From Owenia fusiformis (lineage: Eukaryota; Annelida; Polychaeta; Sabellida; Oweniidae), in the NCBI GenBank assembly GCA_903813345.2, contig CAIIXF020000010.1, positions 36,445,425 to 36,509,424 of the forward strand: a stretch of DNA of 64,000 nt. Direction: 5' to 3'. Every line of letters begins with the position of its first letter. The stretch's first letter is position 1. The notes under the pieces are model-generated. The model worked only from the letters and a program-made list of their open reading frames with translations, searched no databases and was not told the origin of the DNA. A program made the translations under genes and the position numbers. Below are positions 23,346-35,600 of this stretch, one piece after another.

Positions 23346-23860
23346 ACCAATCATACAATTGCAACTTGACAGTGATATTATAAGTAATCTTGCCAACAGA
23401 ATTAAAAAAAAAATTTCAATGAATTCAATATGAAAATCACCGTTTTGTTGAAATGACTCTGAAATTAAAGCCTGGTAAAGCATGTTTTACTGTAACAACC
23501 TTCACACAGGCATTTGATAAATGTACATTTCCTGTTTGTATTGAGCTTCCTTTTTATATTAATATAGTTAAAAAGTGACATTGAGATATAGTGGAAATAA
23601 AAGTATTGGTTACACAAAGTTTATCAATAATCATTATCTCTTAATAAATCTGGTATGACCAAAAAATATTAACTTTATATCATATTACACTAAAAAGGCT
23701 ATCAAATGCAGGAATTTGAATTAACTATTTTGGAGATTTATTCTAAAATACAAAATGGCCATGTTATATAAGTTCTAACTTCTTATTCTGAAATAAAGAA
23801 AACAGGATTGTGAATATATTTTGTTTGCTATGACTTGCTATTGAATGGAGTTGTCATATA

Positions 23861-24482
23861 CAGGGTGGGCCAAAAAATGCCACTTTTTTCAAAATGCTAT
23901 AACTTTTTTTAATTTTTGATACAAAATTATAATTTGCATACCAAATGAAACTTGAGGTTGTTATCTAGCCATGGATCATGAATTATACACTTTTACTTGA
24001 ATAAAATATGTTACCAGCATCTCACTAAACATGTGGTGTGCCATGAGAAATAAGCATAATTTGCAAAATGTTCCTGAACTGATACAGCCTGATGATCACC
24101 AAGCTAATAGCCCTGATGCAAACCCCAGTGAGTATAGGGTATGGGAAGGTCTCCAGGAGATTGTATGAAGGCACCCAATCAAGAAAATTGCTCAACTAAA
24201 GCTGGCAATTAAGACAGGTTGAAAAAAGCTTAGCTAACATTTCATTGATACTGCTATATCAGCAAGGCGACTAAAACTAAAATATATCATTAAATAGGGT
24301 GGCATACCAATTGAACTCCTCTTTTAGATCAAAAATATAATCCAAGTTGAAGGACTTGTAACATTATATTATTACTAAGACCCCCTGGCACTATCTAACC
24401 GCAAAATTTGGGGTATTTAGGTTGGAAAATAAAAAAGTTGTAGTGTCTTGAAAAAAAGTGGCGTTTTTTTTGGCCCACACTT
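23861..24482 (+). pseudogene. Degenerate mariner-type transposon with transposase relic
   Basis: Ends CAGGGTGGGCCAAAAAATG and its imperfect inverse (TTTTTTTTGGCCCACACT) sit next to TA. Inside, about 24,090-24,290, the plus frame reads HQANSPDANPSEYRVWEGLQ with later in-frame stops. This matches the last catalytic-Asp block (NSPDxNPxxYxxW) of mariner transposases. The rest of the transposase is gone. Confidence 0.75.
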
Positions 24483-24691
24483 TATTTAGTTTGGTTTAGC
24501 TATGGTTGGTTCCAGGGCCTGTGCACTATATTTCTCTTTACTTTAATATTCCTTTGATTGATGGAATTAAGATGAAGACTACACAAGCATGACGTGGATT
24601 AAGGATATGTTAAATATATACATATTATGTGTTAATCTATCTATCAACTACCATCTGACCATGACTATCACATTGTTGAAAAGATATCGAG

Positions 24692-24970
24692 TTGATACAT
24701 GTTGCTAATTTAACGATGGATAAATCATGCATATTTTTAGCTTTCATACTTTTTGTTCCACTTATAGCAGAGCCAGATCAATGTAATGATCTTAAGCAAT
24801 TGATGAAACGCTTGAAGAAGTCAGTAGATGCTGATTTCAAGGATGTCAAAAATACACTAATGTTGAGTAAAGACACTTCATGTCATTGTGGAAGTCAAGG
24901 TTTGTATCATAAGTCAATTTGTTTTTTATTGGACAAAATTGTGGCCCACTTCGGTGATACCTGTCCATAA
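24692..24970 (+). CDS. Small secreted-type ORF, unidentified
   Basis: The ORF encodes 92 residues from the first ATG. The second ATG (24716) starts MDKSCIFLAFILFVPLIAEP, a textbook signal peptide: positive start, hydrophobic core and a small residue before the likely cut. The mature part is Lys/Asp rich with a CHCGS cluster near residue 66. A good donor (CAAG/GTTTGT) follows 24899, so this may be the first exon of a larger secreted protein rather than a complete 84-residue gene. Its phase at that donor (1) does not fit the acceptor at 25391, so if the two are linked another exon is missing between them. No family is recognised. A mariner relic lies just upstream. Confidence 0.35.
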   Translation: MIHVANLTMDKSCIFLAFILFVPLIAEPDQCNDLKQLMKRLKKSVDADFKDVKNTLMLSKDTSCHCGSQGLYHKSICFLLDKIVAHFGDTCP

Positions 24971-25390
24971 TGGAAAAGAAGATTTTAAAAAAGTAAAAAT
25001 TTTAAGAGATTCAAAAGCAGCCGTATGGACCCGTTTTTCATAAGAGGTCAAATATATTGGGTTTGCAAAGTGATTGACGCCATTAAATATTCAAAATTCA
25101 GTCAAAGTGATGTTATATTTGAAATCTACATGTAAAAGTACATCTAGAAATATGGTTTCGAAAATGTTTATCAAGTTTGAAAATTTAATTATTTTTGAAA
25201 GTGTGACTTCTAGTTCGGGTTGATTCTCCATAGAGCCCATGTTACAAAATCACAAAAAGTGAAATATCTTTTCTTGTATTGGTCAGATAACATTTTCATT
25301 TACTGGACATATTTTGATTTGCATAACTATTAGATACATTAGGGTTATATGAAAATTGAACCACTAAAACAGATGTTATTTAAGTTAAAG

Positions 25391-26436
25391 GGAACTTTCT
25401 ACTATACCTGCCATGCTATCTGACCCGAACGAGCCACCTGGTGGTGAAACTGGTAACTACCTACTCGCATCTGCATTATTTACAGCTGGTTTTGAAGAAG
25501 AAATTCGAGATGTACTGAAAGTGCAGACTGATCACATAAAAGCTGGAAATTATATCAAAGCTGCTGAAGCATGGGCTAATGATGCTTTGTTGGTGTTTGC
25601 GAATGATATTGTGTTCACTGGACGGAATGGTAGGTTATTGTTACATTTTTAAAATCGATGTTTTTTGAGTTGTATGGTGATCAGTAGATCATCCATGAAG
25701 TTAAAGGGGCAACAAGGACTGCAGAGAGAAAATTCGAAATTTTTTCTTTTTTCTGAGCTATCAGGTCAATATTTGGATTAACATCTTCTTTGACAAACCT
25801 ATTTTCTTAAAATGTATGGATAAACTATCAATTTCAGCATTAAGAAGTGTAAATTCAGTACAAAGCTTCTATAAACGGAGTCCCACTTATAGATTTTTAA
25901 GATTCATCACGTTTCAAGAGGAATATCAGCTAAAATAAAGTTCATCCAGGGGGTTTCTTTGTAGGTAATGAAAATATATGTTAGTCTTGATGAAATATCC
26001 AAAGTTAAATATATTTTGACACTGGTTGATGATCGTTGAATGACCCCCCTGTACTTATTGTTGCACCTTTAAATATAGGCTATTATGAGCAGAACCTAAA
26101 TGTGATAATGCTTGAAAATTATTATTTAGGAGTTGTGGAAGCTTTTAAAGCATTGGGGAAAGATGGAGTACACCCAAATCCAACGATACAAAGAATAGAA
26201 GGAAATTGCAATTATCAGATTGCATATGGCATCTGCAATATAACAAAAACCGAAACTGATGAAGTCGCTGCTGTCCTCCGGTTAGTTTTACCCTTTGAAA
26301 GAACTCAGCTACTTCACTCTTTAAATTTTAAGTTTGAAATATTTTTTGCTCTGAAATCATACTACCCTATTCCCATACTGTTGCTTCTATTTCTTTAAAA
26401 GGGATACAAGCTACAGTGAAGTTGCAAATGCAGCAG
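25391..26436 (+). CDS. Unidentified multi-exon gene, three exons seen
   Basis: Three candidate exons join in frame: 25391-25629 (after AAAG), 26079-26280 (AG/GC to CG/GTTAGT) and 26402-26436 (AAAG/GGA to GCAG/GTATTC). The first two exons keep long open frames that stop just beyond the donors. Exon 1 includes MLSDPNEPPGGETGNYLLAS and, further on, IKAGNYIKAAEAW. Exon 2 reads NYYLGVVEAFKALGKDG, then RIEGNCNYQIAYGICNI. The spacing GNYL...GFEEEIRDV...IKAGNYIKAAEAW distantly recalls the helical insertion after the catalytic Ser of S10 serine carboxypeptidases, but no catalytic motif is visible, so this is only a hint. The real start and end are not found. The third exon lies in a segment repeated in inverted orientation near 27.2 kb, with a hAT element between the copies. 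Confidence 0.4.
26361..26436 (+). repeat. Inverted repeat arm containing exon 3 of the unidentified gene
   Basis: The segment CTACCCTATTCCCATACTG through GGGATACAAGCTACAGTGAA recurs inverted at 27,187-27,267, including the AAAG acceptor and the exon body. The pair flanks the hAT element at 26,520-27,023. Confidence 0.75.
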
Positions 26437-26519
26437 GTATTCTTTATCTTTGTCCATGGTGCTTTTGTGATAATAATTACAATGCAAGGTGCTCGGTGAA
26501 TATATACACTCATTGTGGT

Positions 26520-27023
26520 TAGGGCTGAAACGAATAGTAAATTCTCATACCGAATATTCGGCCAGCAAATCCCCATTCGGCCCCGAATATTCGTTAAAAA
26601 ACCAGAAGTAGATATAAGTTGTTTGATTTCTAAGAGCATGTGAAGTAAATACGCCAACTTTGATTATAAATACTTATTCCAAGCGCATGCGCGTAAAACC
26701 GAACCTAAAAACGAACCTGGCGCAGATTGCCTCTCGTACAAACGAATGTTTTTAGCTTTATATTCAAGTATTTAACTCTTATGGATGCCACTGGATTAAT
26801 CAACAGTGCTCAGAGGTTACAAGTAAGAGCTGCAGATGACTCTTAGGTGAGTAACCGTGTAATCTATATCGGAATTGCCTTAGAATTGGGGTTGTCTTGG
26901 CGGGAGACTAAATCGGCGCGCATGCGCAGTCAATCGTTTAATATTCGAATACCACAAAATGCCATTCGAATATCACCTCAGATCTATTTGCAACCGAAAA
27001 CTCGAGTATTCGTTTCACCCCTA
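26520..27023. mobile_element. hAT-type non-autonomous element with 8-bp TSD
   Basis: Ends TAGGGCTGAAACGAATA and TATTCGTTTCACCCCTA, flanked exactly by ATTGTGGT on both sides (26512-26519 and 27024-27031). Internally it has repeated CGAATATTCG words and GCGCATGCGC. No transposase remains in its 504 bp. Confidence 0.88.
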
Positions 27024-27289
27024 ATTGTGGTAGGCCACGCCCTCTCCATCTCTATATCCTTCTTGAGATGCAACAGAGAGAGATGCTATGAGTATCAGAA
27101 TGCTATACACTGTATCATGTATATAGTAGAACACTTGGAATATATGTAATATCAAGTACCTTCAGAAATATGAAAATAAACAAACTTCCTCCATTTGTAA
27201 CTTCGCTGTAGCTTGTATCCCTTTTTAAGAAATAGAAGCTACAGTATGGGGGTATAGGGTAGTGTGGAAATATATGCTCAGAAAAGGAC

Positions 27290-28263
27290 CAATTTTTAAA
27301 ATCAAACTATCTCCATTTCCCGATGTTTGTAGACATCAACCTTAATTCATATGAAATAGACCAATTTTGATTGTCATTTTTTTTAGGATGATGCAGTACT
27401 GGACTTACAACTGTTTTGATAAGACATGGCAATTAAAATGGGAACTCAATAAATTTACATGAGTGGATGGGCCTAAATTAAATGTGTAATGGGCAAACAT
27501 TGTCCATTCTTTAAAAACAATACAAAAGAATGCACTCTTCTTTTGTTACAACTGTACATCAATTCTTTAAAATAAACTACAGTTCATTCTATTCAATTGT
27601 GTTGCTACCTAAGTGGGGCTGTTACGAGATATTGTACAATATATTATTGACAATACAGAAACAATGGCCACACCATGATTCATGAGTTACCCAACATTAC
27701 CCAACATGATTTTGGCAAGTCTAACAATTTATGCTTAACAAATAGATGAACAGTTTTCTCGCTATCTTGATGACAAGATTTGCTGTAGTGCCTGCCCACT
27801 TTCCAAACCTGCACAAACAATGATGATAATATCGCACTTTCAAGTGCAAGTGCAACAAAAAGACAAATAAATAAAGTACTCTGAAAAATGTTTCTATTGA
27901 GATTTCAATCTAATGATCTATTTCAATTCAAACAATACAAGACAATGTTTATTTTGAAACTATATTTTTTATTTATTTTATGTAATAGTTTAAAGCATAC
28001 AATTTATTCCATTATGGAATTGTTTGATAAAATAATTTATTTTGTAATTACAAATCAACATTTAGTACAAAATAATTACTGTTTTACATGATTACTTTAA
28101 TTTGTTTCATTTGCTATTTTTATTTTACCGAACATACACCCCCCTCCATAAGTTTGGATTTGGACAGTGAAAATGCAAAATGGGTAGTACAAAAAATCCT
28201 GGTTATGTCTGATCTTGATTTTGTTCATTAAAAAGATTGTAAAATGTATTTGATGAAGTTGTT
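27290..28263. other. Intergenic AT-rich DNA
   Basis: No gene, RNA or clear repeat seen. Confidence 0.4.
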
Positions 28264-28636
28264 AAAATTGCCAAACATAAAGAGCCTAAATTACCTACCA
28301 GAAAGAGGCTAAATTACCAAACATAAAGAGGCTAAATTGCCAAACATTAAGAGGCTAAATTACCAAACATTAAGAGGTTAAATTGCAAAACATTAAGGGG
28401 CTAAATTACCAAACATTAAGAGGCTAAATTGCCAAACATTAAGAGGCTAAATTACCAAACATTACGAGGCTCAATTACCAAACATTAAGAGGCTAAATTA
28501 CCAAACATTAAGAGGCTAAATTACCAATCATAAAGAGGCTAAATTGCCAAACATTAAGAGGCTAAATTACCAAACATAAAGAGGCTAAATTGCCAAACAT
28601 TAAGAGGCTTAATCGCCAAACATAAAGAGGCTTTAG
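28264..28636. repeat. 23-bp tandem array, about 16 copies
   Basis: The unit is CTAAATTACCAAACATTAAG plus AGG, with ATTGCC/ATTACC and CATAAA/CATTAA variants. Confidence 0.93.
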
Positions 28637-29798
28637 CATGTGAACTGAATAGGACTTCGTTGCCAAACCTTTGGAGGGGAGTGTACATTCTGTTATTGGG
28701 GTAAATCATTCTTGCAAGCGAAAAGTCTGATTTTAAAATAAACATGATTTTTAAAAATATTTTTTGATCTCATGGTTGTTTCAAAGTTCTCAAGACATAT
28801 ACATATAAATATAGAGTATTACTTAATTTCAGCTGAATGGATTCTGCTCCACGCAAAAAATGAAATAAACTTTCTCTTCTCTATATTTCTAAATCAGCAT
28901 TTAGTATTTTTTTAGTATTTTGAGAAGTTTTGACACACCCGGTCAGTATTTATCAGCAAGCAACTACTTAAGAAAATCGTTTTTCAGCTTATCAACTCTT
29001 ATTTTCAAAAAATCAGAAAATTACCTTATTCATATGTCTTGTTCATTTTTTCTATATAAATATGTATGTACTTACATATATAAGCCATTATCATCTCATG
29101 TTACCCAACAGTAGGATTTATAAATGCACATATGAACTCTATGGAGTAACTTATTCCAAAACACCAGTTTCCGTAACAAAATGGATGCCCCAGGTATTGC
29201 ATAAATATTCTGCCATTATGAATCATTGATTGAACTTCTCTAAAAGATGGTTCTAGACTGACCATATAACATTATAAATATACTGTACGGCATCAGTGAT
29301 ATGCAAATCTAAAACAAAACAAAAAACTTTTAAACACTTTTCAAAACTTTTGAAAAAGTGTACAAAGTTCTACAAGGTTTAAGTTACTCCTAGGTGGTTG
29401 GCTGGATTTCAAATTATTTTAAACAATCGCTCATTGTTTGTTTACAAAACTACTAAATACAATCTAAAACAAGTTAATTCGAATAGCTCTTGAGAATGAA
29501 CACACTCAATTACGAATAATTTGGCGTTGTTGTTGATTTATTGACGAAAGTGTTACAACGCCTCTAATACAGTGATTTTCTTGATAAAACTTTCATCTTT
29601 TAATCCTTCAAAGTTTGAAGAATTCATTAAAACCGTTCATGCAAACCCGTTGTATACCCCTCCACTTTTTGTGTATACAATATACTAAAATATACGTGTA
29701 GTTCTAAATATACAGATCATTTTAAGAAAATATACATTAGGATACAAAGCTGTACTTTGATACTATAAACATTGCTTATTTCACTCCATTTCTCTCTA

Positions 29799-30192
29799 AA
29801 AGGACGATTCTCGGTTTGGAGAACAGTCTCCTGGGCTAATAATTTTTTTCATGAAAAATATAGAAATATTACCCAAATTAAACTATGAATATTCAAAAGA
29901 GGACATTTAAATCTACAAGATGTAAAAATAACAAATTTGTCTGAAGCAGGGATAACGCTCAATTAGACCGATTTAATAAAATACAAGTCTCGATTTGGGG
30001 AAAGAAGTTAATCAGTGTACTATGCTAATACTTTTTTTGCGAAAAATCTAGAAATATTACCCAAATTAAATTATGACTATTCAAAAGAAGACATTCAAAT
30101 CTATATTATGTAAAAAATCAAATTTGTCCGAAGCAGGGATAATGCTCATTTAGATTGATGAACTTCGTTCTCCAAACCGAGAATCGTCCTTT
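29799..30192. mobile_element. Inverted-repeat element with internal tandem duplication
   Basis: The ends AAAGGACGATTCTCGGTTTG and the following GAGAAC are exact inverted copies (26 bp). Inside, a segment of about 188 bp with AGAAATATTACCCAAATTA and GAAGCAGGGATAA words is present twice in direct orientation. No clear target duplication, so the class is unknown. Confidence 0.7.
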
Positions 30193-30675
30193 GAATGAAG
30201 TGTCTGATTTTCTTGCATTTCTATACAATATAGAGTGTTCACCGCAAGCTTATTTACTTTATTCCATGCTAAGTCATCTCTTTTCCACTCTATTTTGCAA
30301 TTCAAACATCACAAACATAATTCTTGATCACTATTTTATGAATTGTCTATCATAATAGAAGCTTGGAATCAATCAAAAAAGTAAACAGGTATGTATGTAG
30401 TATTCTAAATTGTAAAAATTGTAAAGGAAATCAGACATTTCATTCATATATTATGAGAAAAAGAAAACAGCATCACATGCATGAAGGTGCACATCTTTTA
30501 ACATTGCACATATTATTCTTTTCTTGCCTTCTTATATTTTCTGATATTCAGCATTTTAATAACTATACCTGATTTTGTCCAGCCTTCGTGGCATAAAATT
30601 CAACTGTATCTATATCTTGCTTTTTGGATTATTCCATAATCTACCGGGGTGCATAGAATATATGTCTGCATGTAC

Positions 30676-31500
30676 CTGACATCAGCAATGCCCTGACATA
30701 AGTCTTGTGCCAAGATACCAGTTTGTTGCCCTGACATCTATATTTTGCCTTGACATCAAAAATCAGTATGTTGCCATGACGCCACTGATCATCACCCTAA
30801 CATCAAAATATTGCCCTGACATCATTCAGTATATAGCCCTGACACCAATATTGAGTATCAATGAAAGGACATCAATTAAAGATAAAGCAATTTAACAATC
30901 TGGTCTTGATTGATCAAACCTTTTTCAAAATGAGCAAAAGCAGTCTTTTATTCTACTTTTTTCATCAGTATAATGCCCTGACATCATTCAGAATATAACC
31001 CTGACATCAGTACATTGGCCTGACATAATTCAGTAAAATATATATCGCCTTGACATCAGTTCAGTTTATCGATGAAAGGGCATCCATCAGGGAGAGTGAG
31101 AGAGATAAGGCTAAGGTGAGTTAACTATCCGATTCTGATTCAAGAGCAAAAGCGATGAGCAAACTTTTATTTTGCTTTTTTCTCCTATTTCAAAAAACTA
31201 ATGAGACACTAGGGATTTTTACATGTATATGCAAAAGAAAGCAGTCTTTTATTCTGCCTTTTCATCAGTACAATGGCCTGACATCATTCAGAATTTAGCC
31301 CTGACATCAGTAAAATGCCTTGACATCATTCAGTAATATATGAAAGGGTATCAATTAAAGAGAGAGCTAAGCCTTAGGTAAGTTAACTATCTGATTCTGA
31401 TTCATTGATGAGCAAAATGGAACTTTTCTTTTGCTTTTTTTCTCTTTCAAAAAATTAATGCGACACTAGGGATTTTTAATTACATGCATATGCATGTATG
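30676..31500. repeat. CCTGACATCA repeats nested in about 270-bp units
   Basis: Short CCTGACATCA words cluster at 30,676-30,860, 30,970-31,060 and 31,270-31,330. Each cluster alternates with a longer segment (ATGAAAGG, AGTTAACTAT, CGATTCTGATTCA, GACACTAGGGATTTTTA), present about three times. Confidence 0.75.
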
Positions 31501-32007
31501 TTTAAGCTTAATTGGAATAAACACTTTCATTTTTTGAATTCTGAACTTGATTATGCAATATGCAGAAAATAGAAGTTGCCTAGCCCCGATACCCCGGCCT
31601 GATACCATCAGTAGTGTAAGACACTGAACGATACCATATACTTGTTTGTTTTGTTGTTGGTTAGGAAGCACCCCTGTGACATCACAAACGATTGACAAGC
31701 ATTTAAACCCTGCTTCAGTAAACTTGATTTCTTATTTTCAAGGACAATTTGGATACTTTTAATTCGGGTAGGCCTAAGGCCCAAGTATGTTAGCTTTTTT
31801 TCTTATGACAACATAATCTCAAAGATAGTCCATAAATTAATTTTGGAATGTGTTTTTGACCCTACCATCCCTATGAAAAAAATAAAAGCGCCCACCTGGG
31901 TCGCCTGCATGCCTGTAAAATACTGGTAACCAATATCTTCAGTACAGTATGTATTTCACTTAAATTGATGATCTACTTTAACGTTTTGAAGCAAAAAGTT
32001 AATATTT

Positions 32008-32200
32008 ATGTCAACACCATTTTGATTCAATTTGTGGTAACTTTGCTAATTTGCTTTAATTTCCGATCTAGGTGGAAGCCATGTTTCTTTTCTCGCATGG
32101 CGGGAATGGAAATTCTAATTTCTAACAAGTAAGTGTCAAAGTTTCCCCATTTCTTGTATCGACATTTCCACACATGTCAAGTTACATTCCTTTACCCTAG
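32008..32200 (+). repeat. Dispersed first-exon-like segment, copy 2
   Basis: Diverged copy of 16,530-16,766 lacking about 45 bp. It keeps CATGGCGGGAATGG and the donor-like AACAAGTAAGTGTC. Confidence 0.55.
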
Positions 32201-32620
32201 ATGGGAAGCTGTTCAAAATCAGAGCCAAAGTATTAACTTACCCAGGCCAAGGGTTTTCAGGATTCATCTGAGTTTTCATAGGTGGTGCCAGCCCATTTTA
32301 AAAATCTCAAGTGGGTGCAGCACACAAGCTTCAGTGATATGTTAAATACAACTTACTCTTAGACTAGAGGGTTACATCACGAAAACAGGAAATAACAATA
32401 ACTGAATATAAGACATCAAAAGTAATGATGCTTTCAAATTACAGCACCCGGAATTAAAGTCTCAACTAAAAAAAACTTGAATATCGTCTGATCGACACAT
32501 GAACTTGTCCAAAATGCTACAATGGAGCATTCTATTTCACAAAATAGGGGTGTCAGAAACATTGCATAGGAAAGTATGACACAGGTTACTGCTTTATCTA
32601 GTGCTTGACTAGCCAACATT

Positions 32621-35600
32621 TTATTTTTTCTTGTTGTGTTTAGGCTTCAACACAACCCCTCCCTGGGGCTTGGGGGTCGGAGTCTTACTCTTGAAATTTG
32701 GCGTCACTGGTGACCCGACAACACTCGGAGAGTTCAGTGTGGACCCCACAGTTTGGAATGGGAAGGAGGACGTCAGGGCATCATGTAGTTTTGTTGGCGA
32801 TGTCACATGATTTAAAGTGAACAAATGTGGCTTTTTATGGTGCCGTAGTACTGAGTTTGTCTGCAGATTATCTAACGTACTCCGTAGTTGTTGTATTTCC
32901 TCTAATATTGTACATTGTCTGAGATACTCATCAACGGAACCACCTCCACTAATCACAACTGGCGTGAGCCAGCGTAAATATAAATATGACCAGAATTTGA
33001 CCAATGGCAGCTCAGCTAAGGGTAAAATCAAATCCCTTGATTGTGACATCATATCTTTAGACTGTGATGTCATTTCTTTTGAGCTTGACACCACATGATG
33101 GTTTGCCTCACAGTTTGTTGATTCACTCATATTTAGAGTCGTTTTCTCATTTTCAGAATGTAACGAGTAAATCGGGTTGTTGAACATTGGGAGATCCCCA
33201 GGAGCCAGTTGCGAACCCCACTGCCAAGTATGTACCATTGGAATTCTCCGACCGCCGAAATCCTGACTCAGATTATTCCGTTGATGTGGATTATCGAACA
33301 GGAAGGTATCGAATATGGTTAAATACGTACTGTCCCACAGGATCGTTAGGTAGATTTCTGTGAACTGAAAACTTGTTGGAAAGTTCTGAGTCAACTGCCA
33401 TACACAGTCCAGAAAAATGAGAAAAACTGGCGACTGAAAAATAAAATACAACTGCAATGGGTTTTAGCGTCATAATAAAAACTGTATTTGCATTACACAG
33501 CCCTGGATGTGCAATTTATTGTAATAAAGTATTGTATACAATACAAATCACAATAAGATTCTCCACTCCTTAAAATCAGGCACACAGCCCAAAAGAAAAT
33601 CATATCACTTCAATAATTAATTCAATTTCTACAACAAAACAGCAGAAACTCTGAACTTTTCAATTTTCATATCTCAAAATGAACAGAAAACTTTTGCTTA
33701 TACATTTCCACAAACCTTCTCAATGTCTTGACTGGTGATATGTCCACATCTAGTGAGAAACGGATGCCCCATAGCGATCCACTCCTTCTGTATGAGCGAT
33801 TGGAAGCCTGATATGGTACGGTAATGTGGGTCTAACATCAGCTGAACAAGACTGGTAATGATGCATGTATAATCACAAGACTCCTCTTCTGCAATGAAAA
33901 GATGGCGGCATGCTTCAAAATTTTAAAATGTTTAACTAAAAAGAGGAATCGGCAAGGACTCTATATACAGACGCCATGTTAATGATTCACCCTAAATAGA
34001 CATGGAGAGGAATAAGCAATTGAGTAATTGAAAGAAGTTTTAAAATTTATGCTGTGTACTCAGAGACATGTTTAGCACAGCGACATGTTTGTTTAGCATA
34101 GAGACTTATTTTTTATTCAGAGACATGTTTTGGATAAAGAGACATGTTTTCCACACAGAGACATGTTTTGCATACAGAGACATGTTTTCCACAAAGAGAC
34201 AATGTTTAACATACAGAGACATGTTTTCCATACAGAGACATGATTTCCACACAGAGACAATGTTTAGCATACAGAGACATGTTTTACATACATAGACATG
34301 TTTTCCACACAGAGACATGTTTTCCACACAGAGACAATGTTTAGCATACAGAGACATGTTTTACATACAGTGACATGTTTTGCATACAGAGACATATTTT
34401 CCATACAAAGACATGTTTTCCATACAGAGAAATGTTTTCCATACAGAAACATGTTTAGCATACAGAGACATGTTTTCCATACAGAGACATGTTTTCCACA
34501 CAGAGACAATGTTTTCCATACAGAAACATTTTTTCCACACAGAGACAATGTTTTCCATACAGAAACATGTTTAGCATACAGAGACATGTTTTCCATACAG
34601 AGACATATTTTCCATACAAAGACATGTTTTCCATACAGAGAAATGTTTTCCATACAGAAACATGTTTAGCATACAGAGACATGTTTTCCATACAGAGACA
34701 TGTTTTCCACACAGAGACAATGTTTTCCATACAGAAACATGTTTAGCATACAGAGACATGTTTTCCATACAGAAACATGTTTTCCACACAGAGACATGTT
34801 TTCCATACAGAGACATGTTTTCCACACAGAGACAATGTTTTCCATACAGAAACATGTTTTCCACACAGAGACAATGTTTTCCATACAGAAACATGTTTAG
34901 CATACAGAGACATGTTTTCCATACAGAGACATGTTTTCCACACAGAGACAATGTTTTCCATACAGAAACATTTTTTCCACACAGAGACAATGTTTTCCAT
35001 ACAGAAACATGTTTAGCATACAGAGACATGTTTTACATACAGAGACATGTTTTCCACACAGAGACAATGTTTTCCACACAGAGACATGTTTAGCATACAG
35101 AGACATGTTTTCCACACAGAGACATGTTTTCCATACAGAGACATGTTTTCCATACAGAGACATGTTTTACATACAGAGACATGTTTTCCACACAGAGACA
35201 ATGTTTTCCATACAGAAACATGTTTAGCATACAGAGACATGTTTTACATACAGAGACATGTTTTCCACACAGAGACAATGTTTTCCACACAGAGACATGT
35301 TTAGCATACAGAGACAATGTTTTCCATACAGAAACATGTTTAGCATACAGAGACATGTTTTACATACAGAGACATGTTTTCCACACAGAGACAATGTTTT
35401 CCACACAGAGACATGTTTAGCATACAGAGACATGTTTTCCACACAGAGACATGTTTTCCATACAGAGACAATGTTTTCCATACAGAAACATGTTTAGCAT
35501 ACAGAGACATGTTTTCCACACAGAGACAATGTTTTACATACAGAGACATGTTTTCCACACAGAGACAATGTTTTCCATACAGAGACATGTTTTACACACA

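Noticed and set aside
23061-23483. 140-codon minus-strand ORF
   Set aside because: Overlaps a dispersed hairpin repeat also found at 36.7-37.0 kb.
28264-28636. CRISPR-like regular repeats
   Set aside because: Direct contiguous 23-bp units without unique spacers in a eukaryotic genome; a plain minisatellite.
32817-33098. 93-codon plus-strand ORF
   Set aside because: Antisense shadow of the last myotubularin exon.
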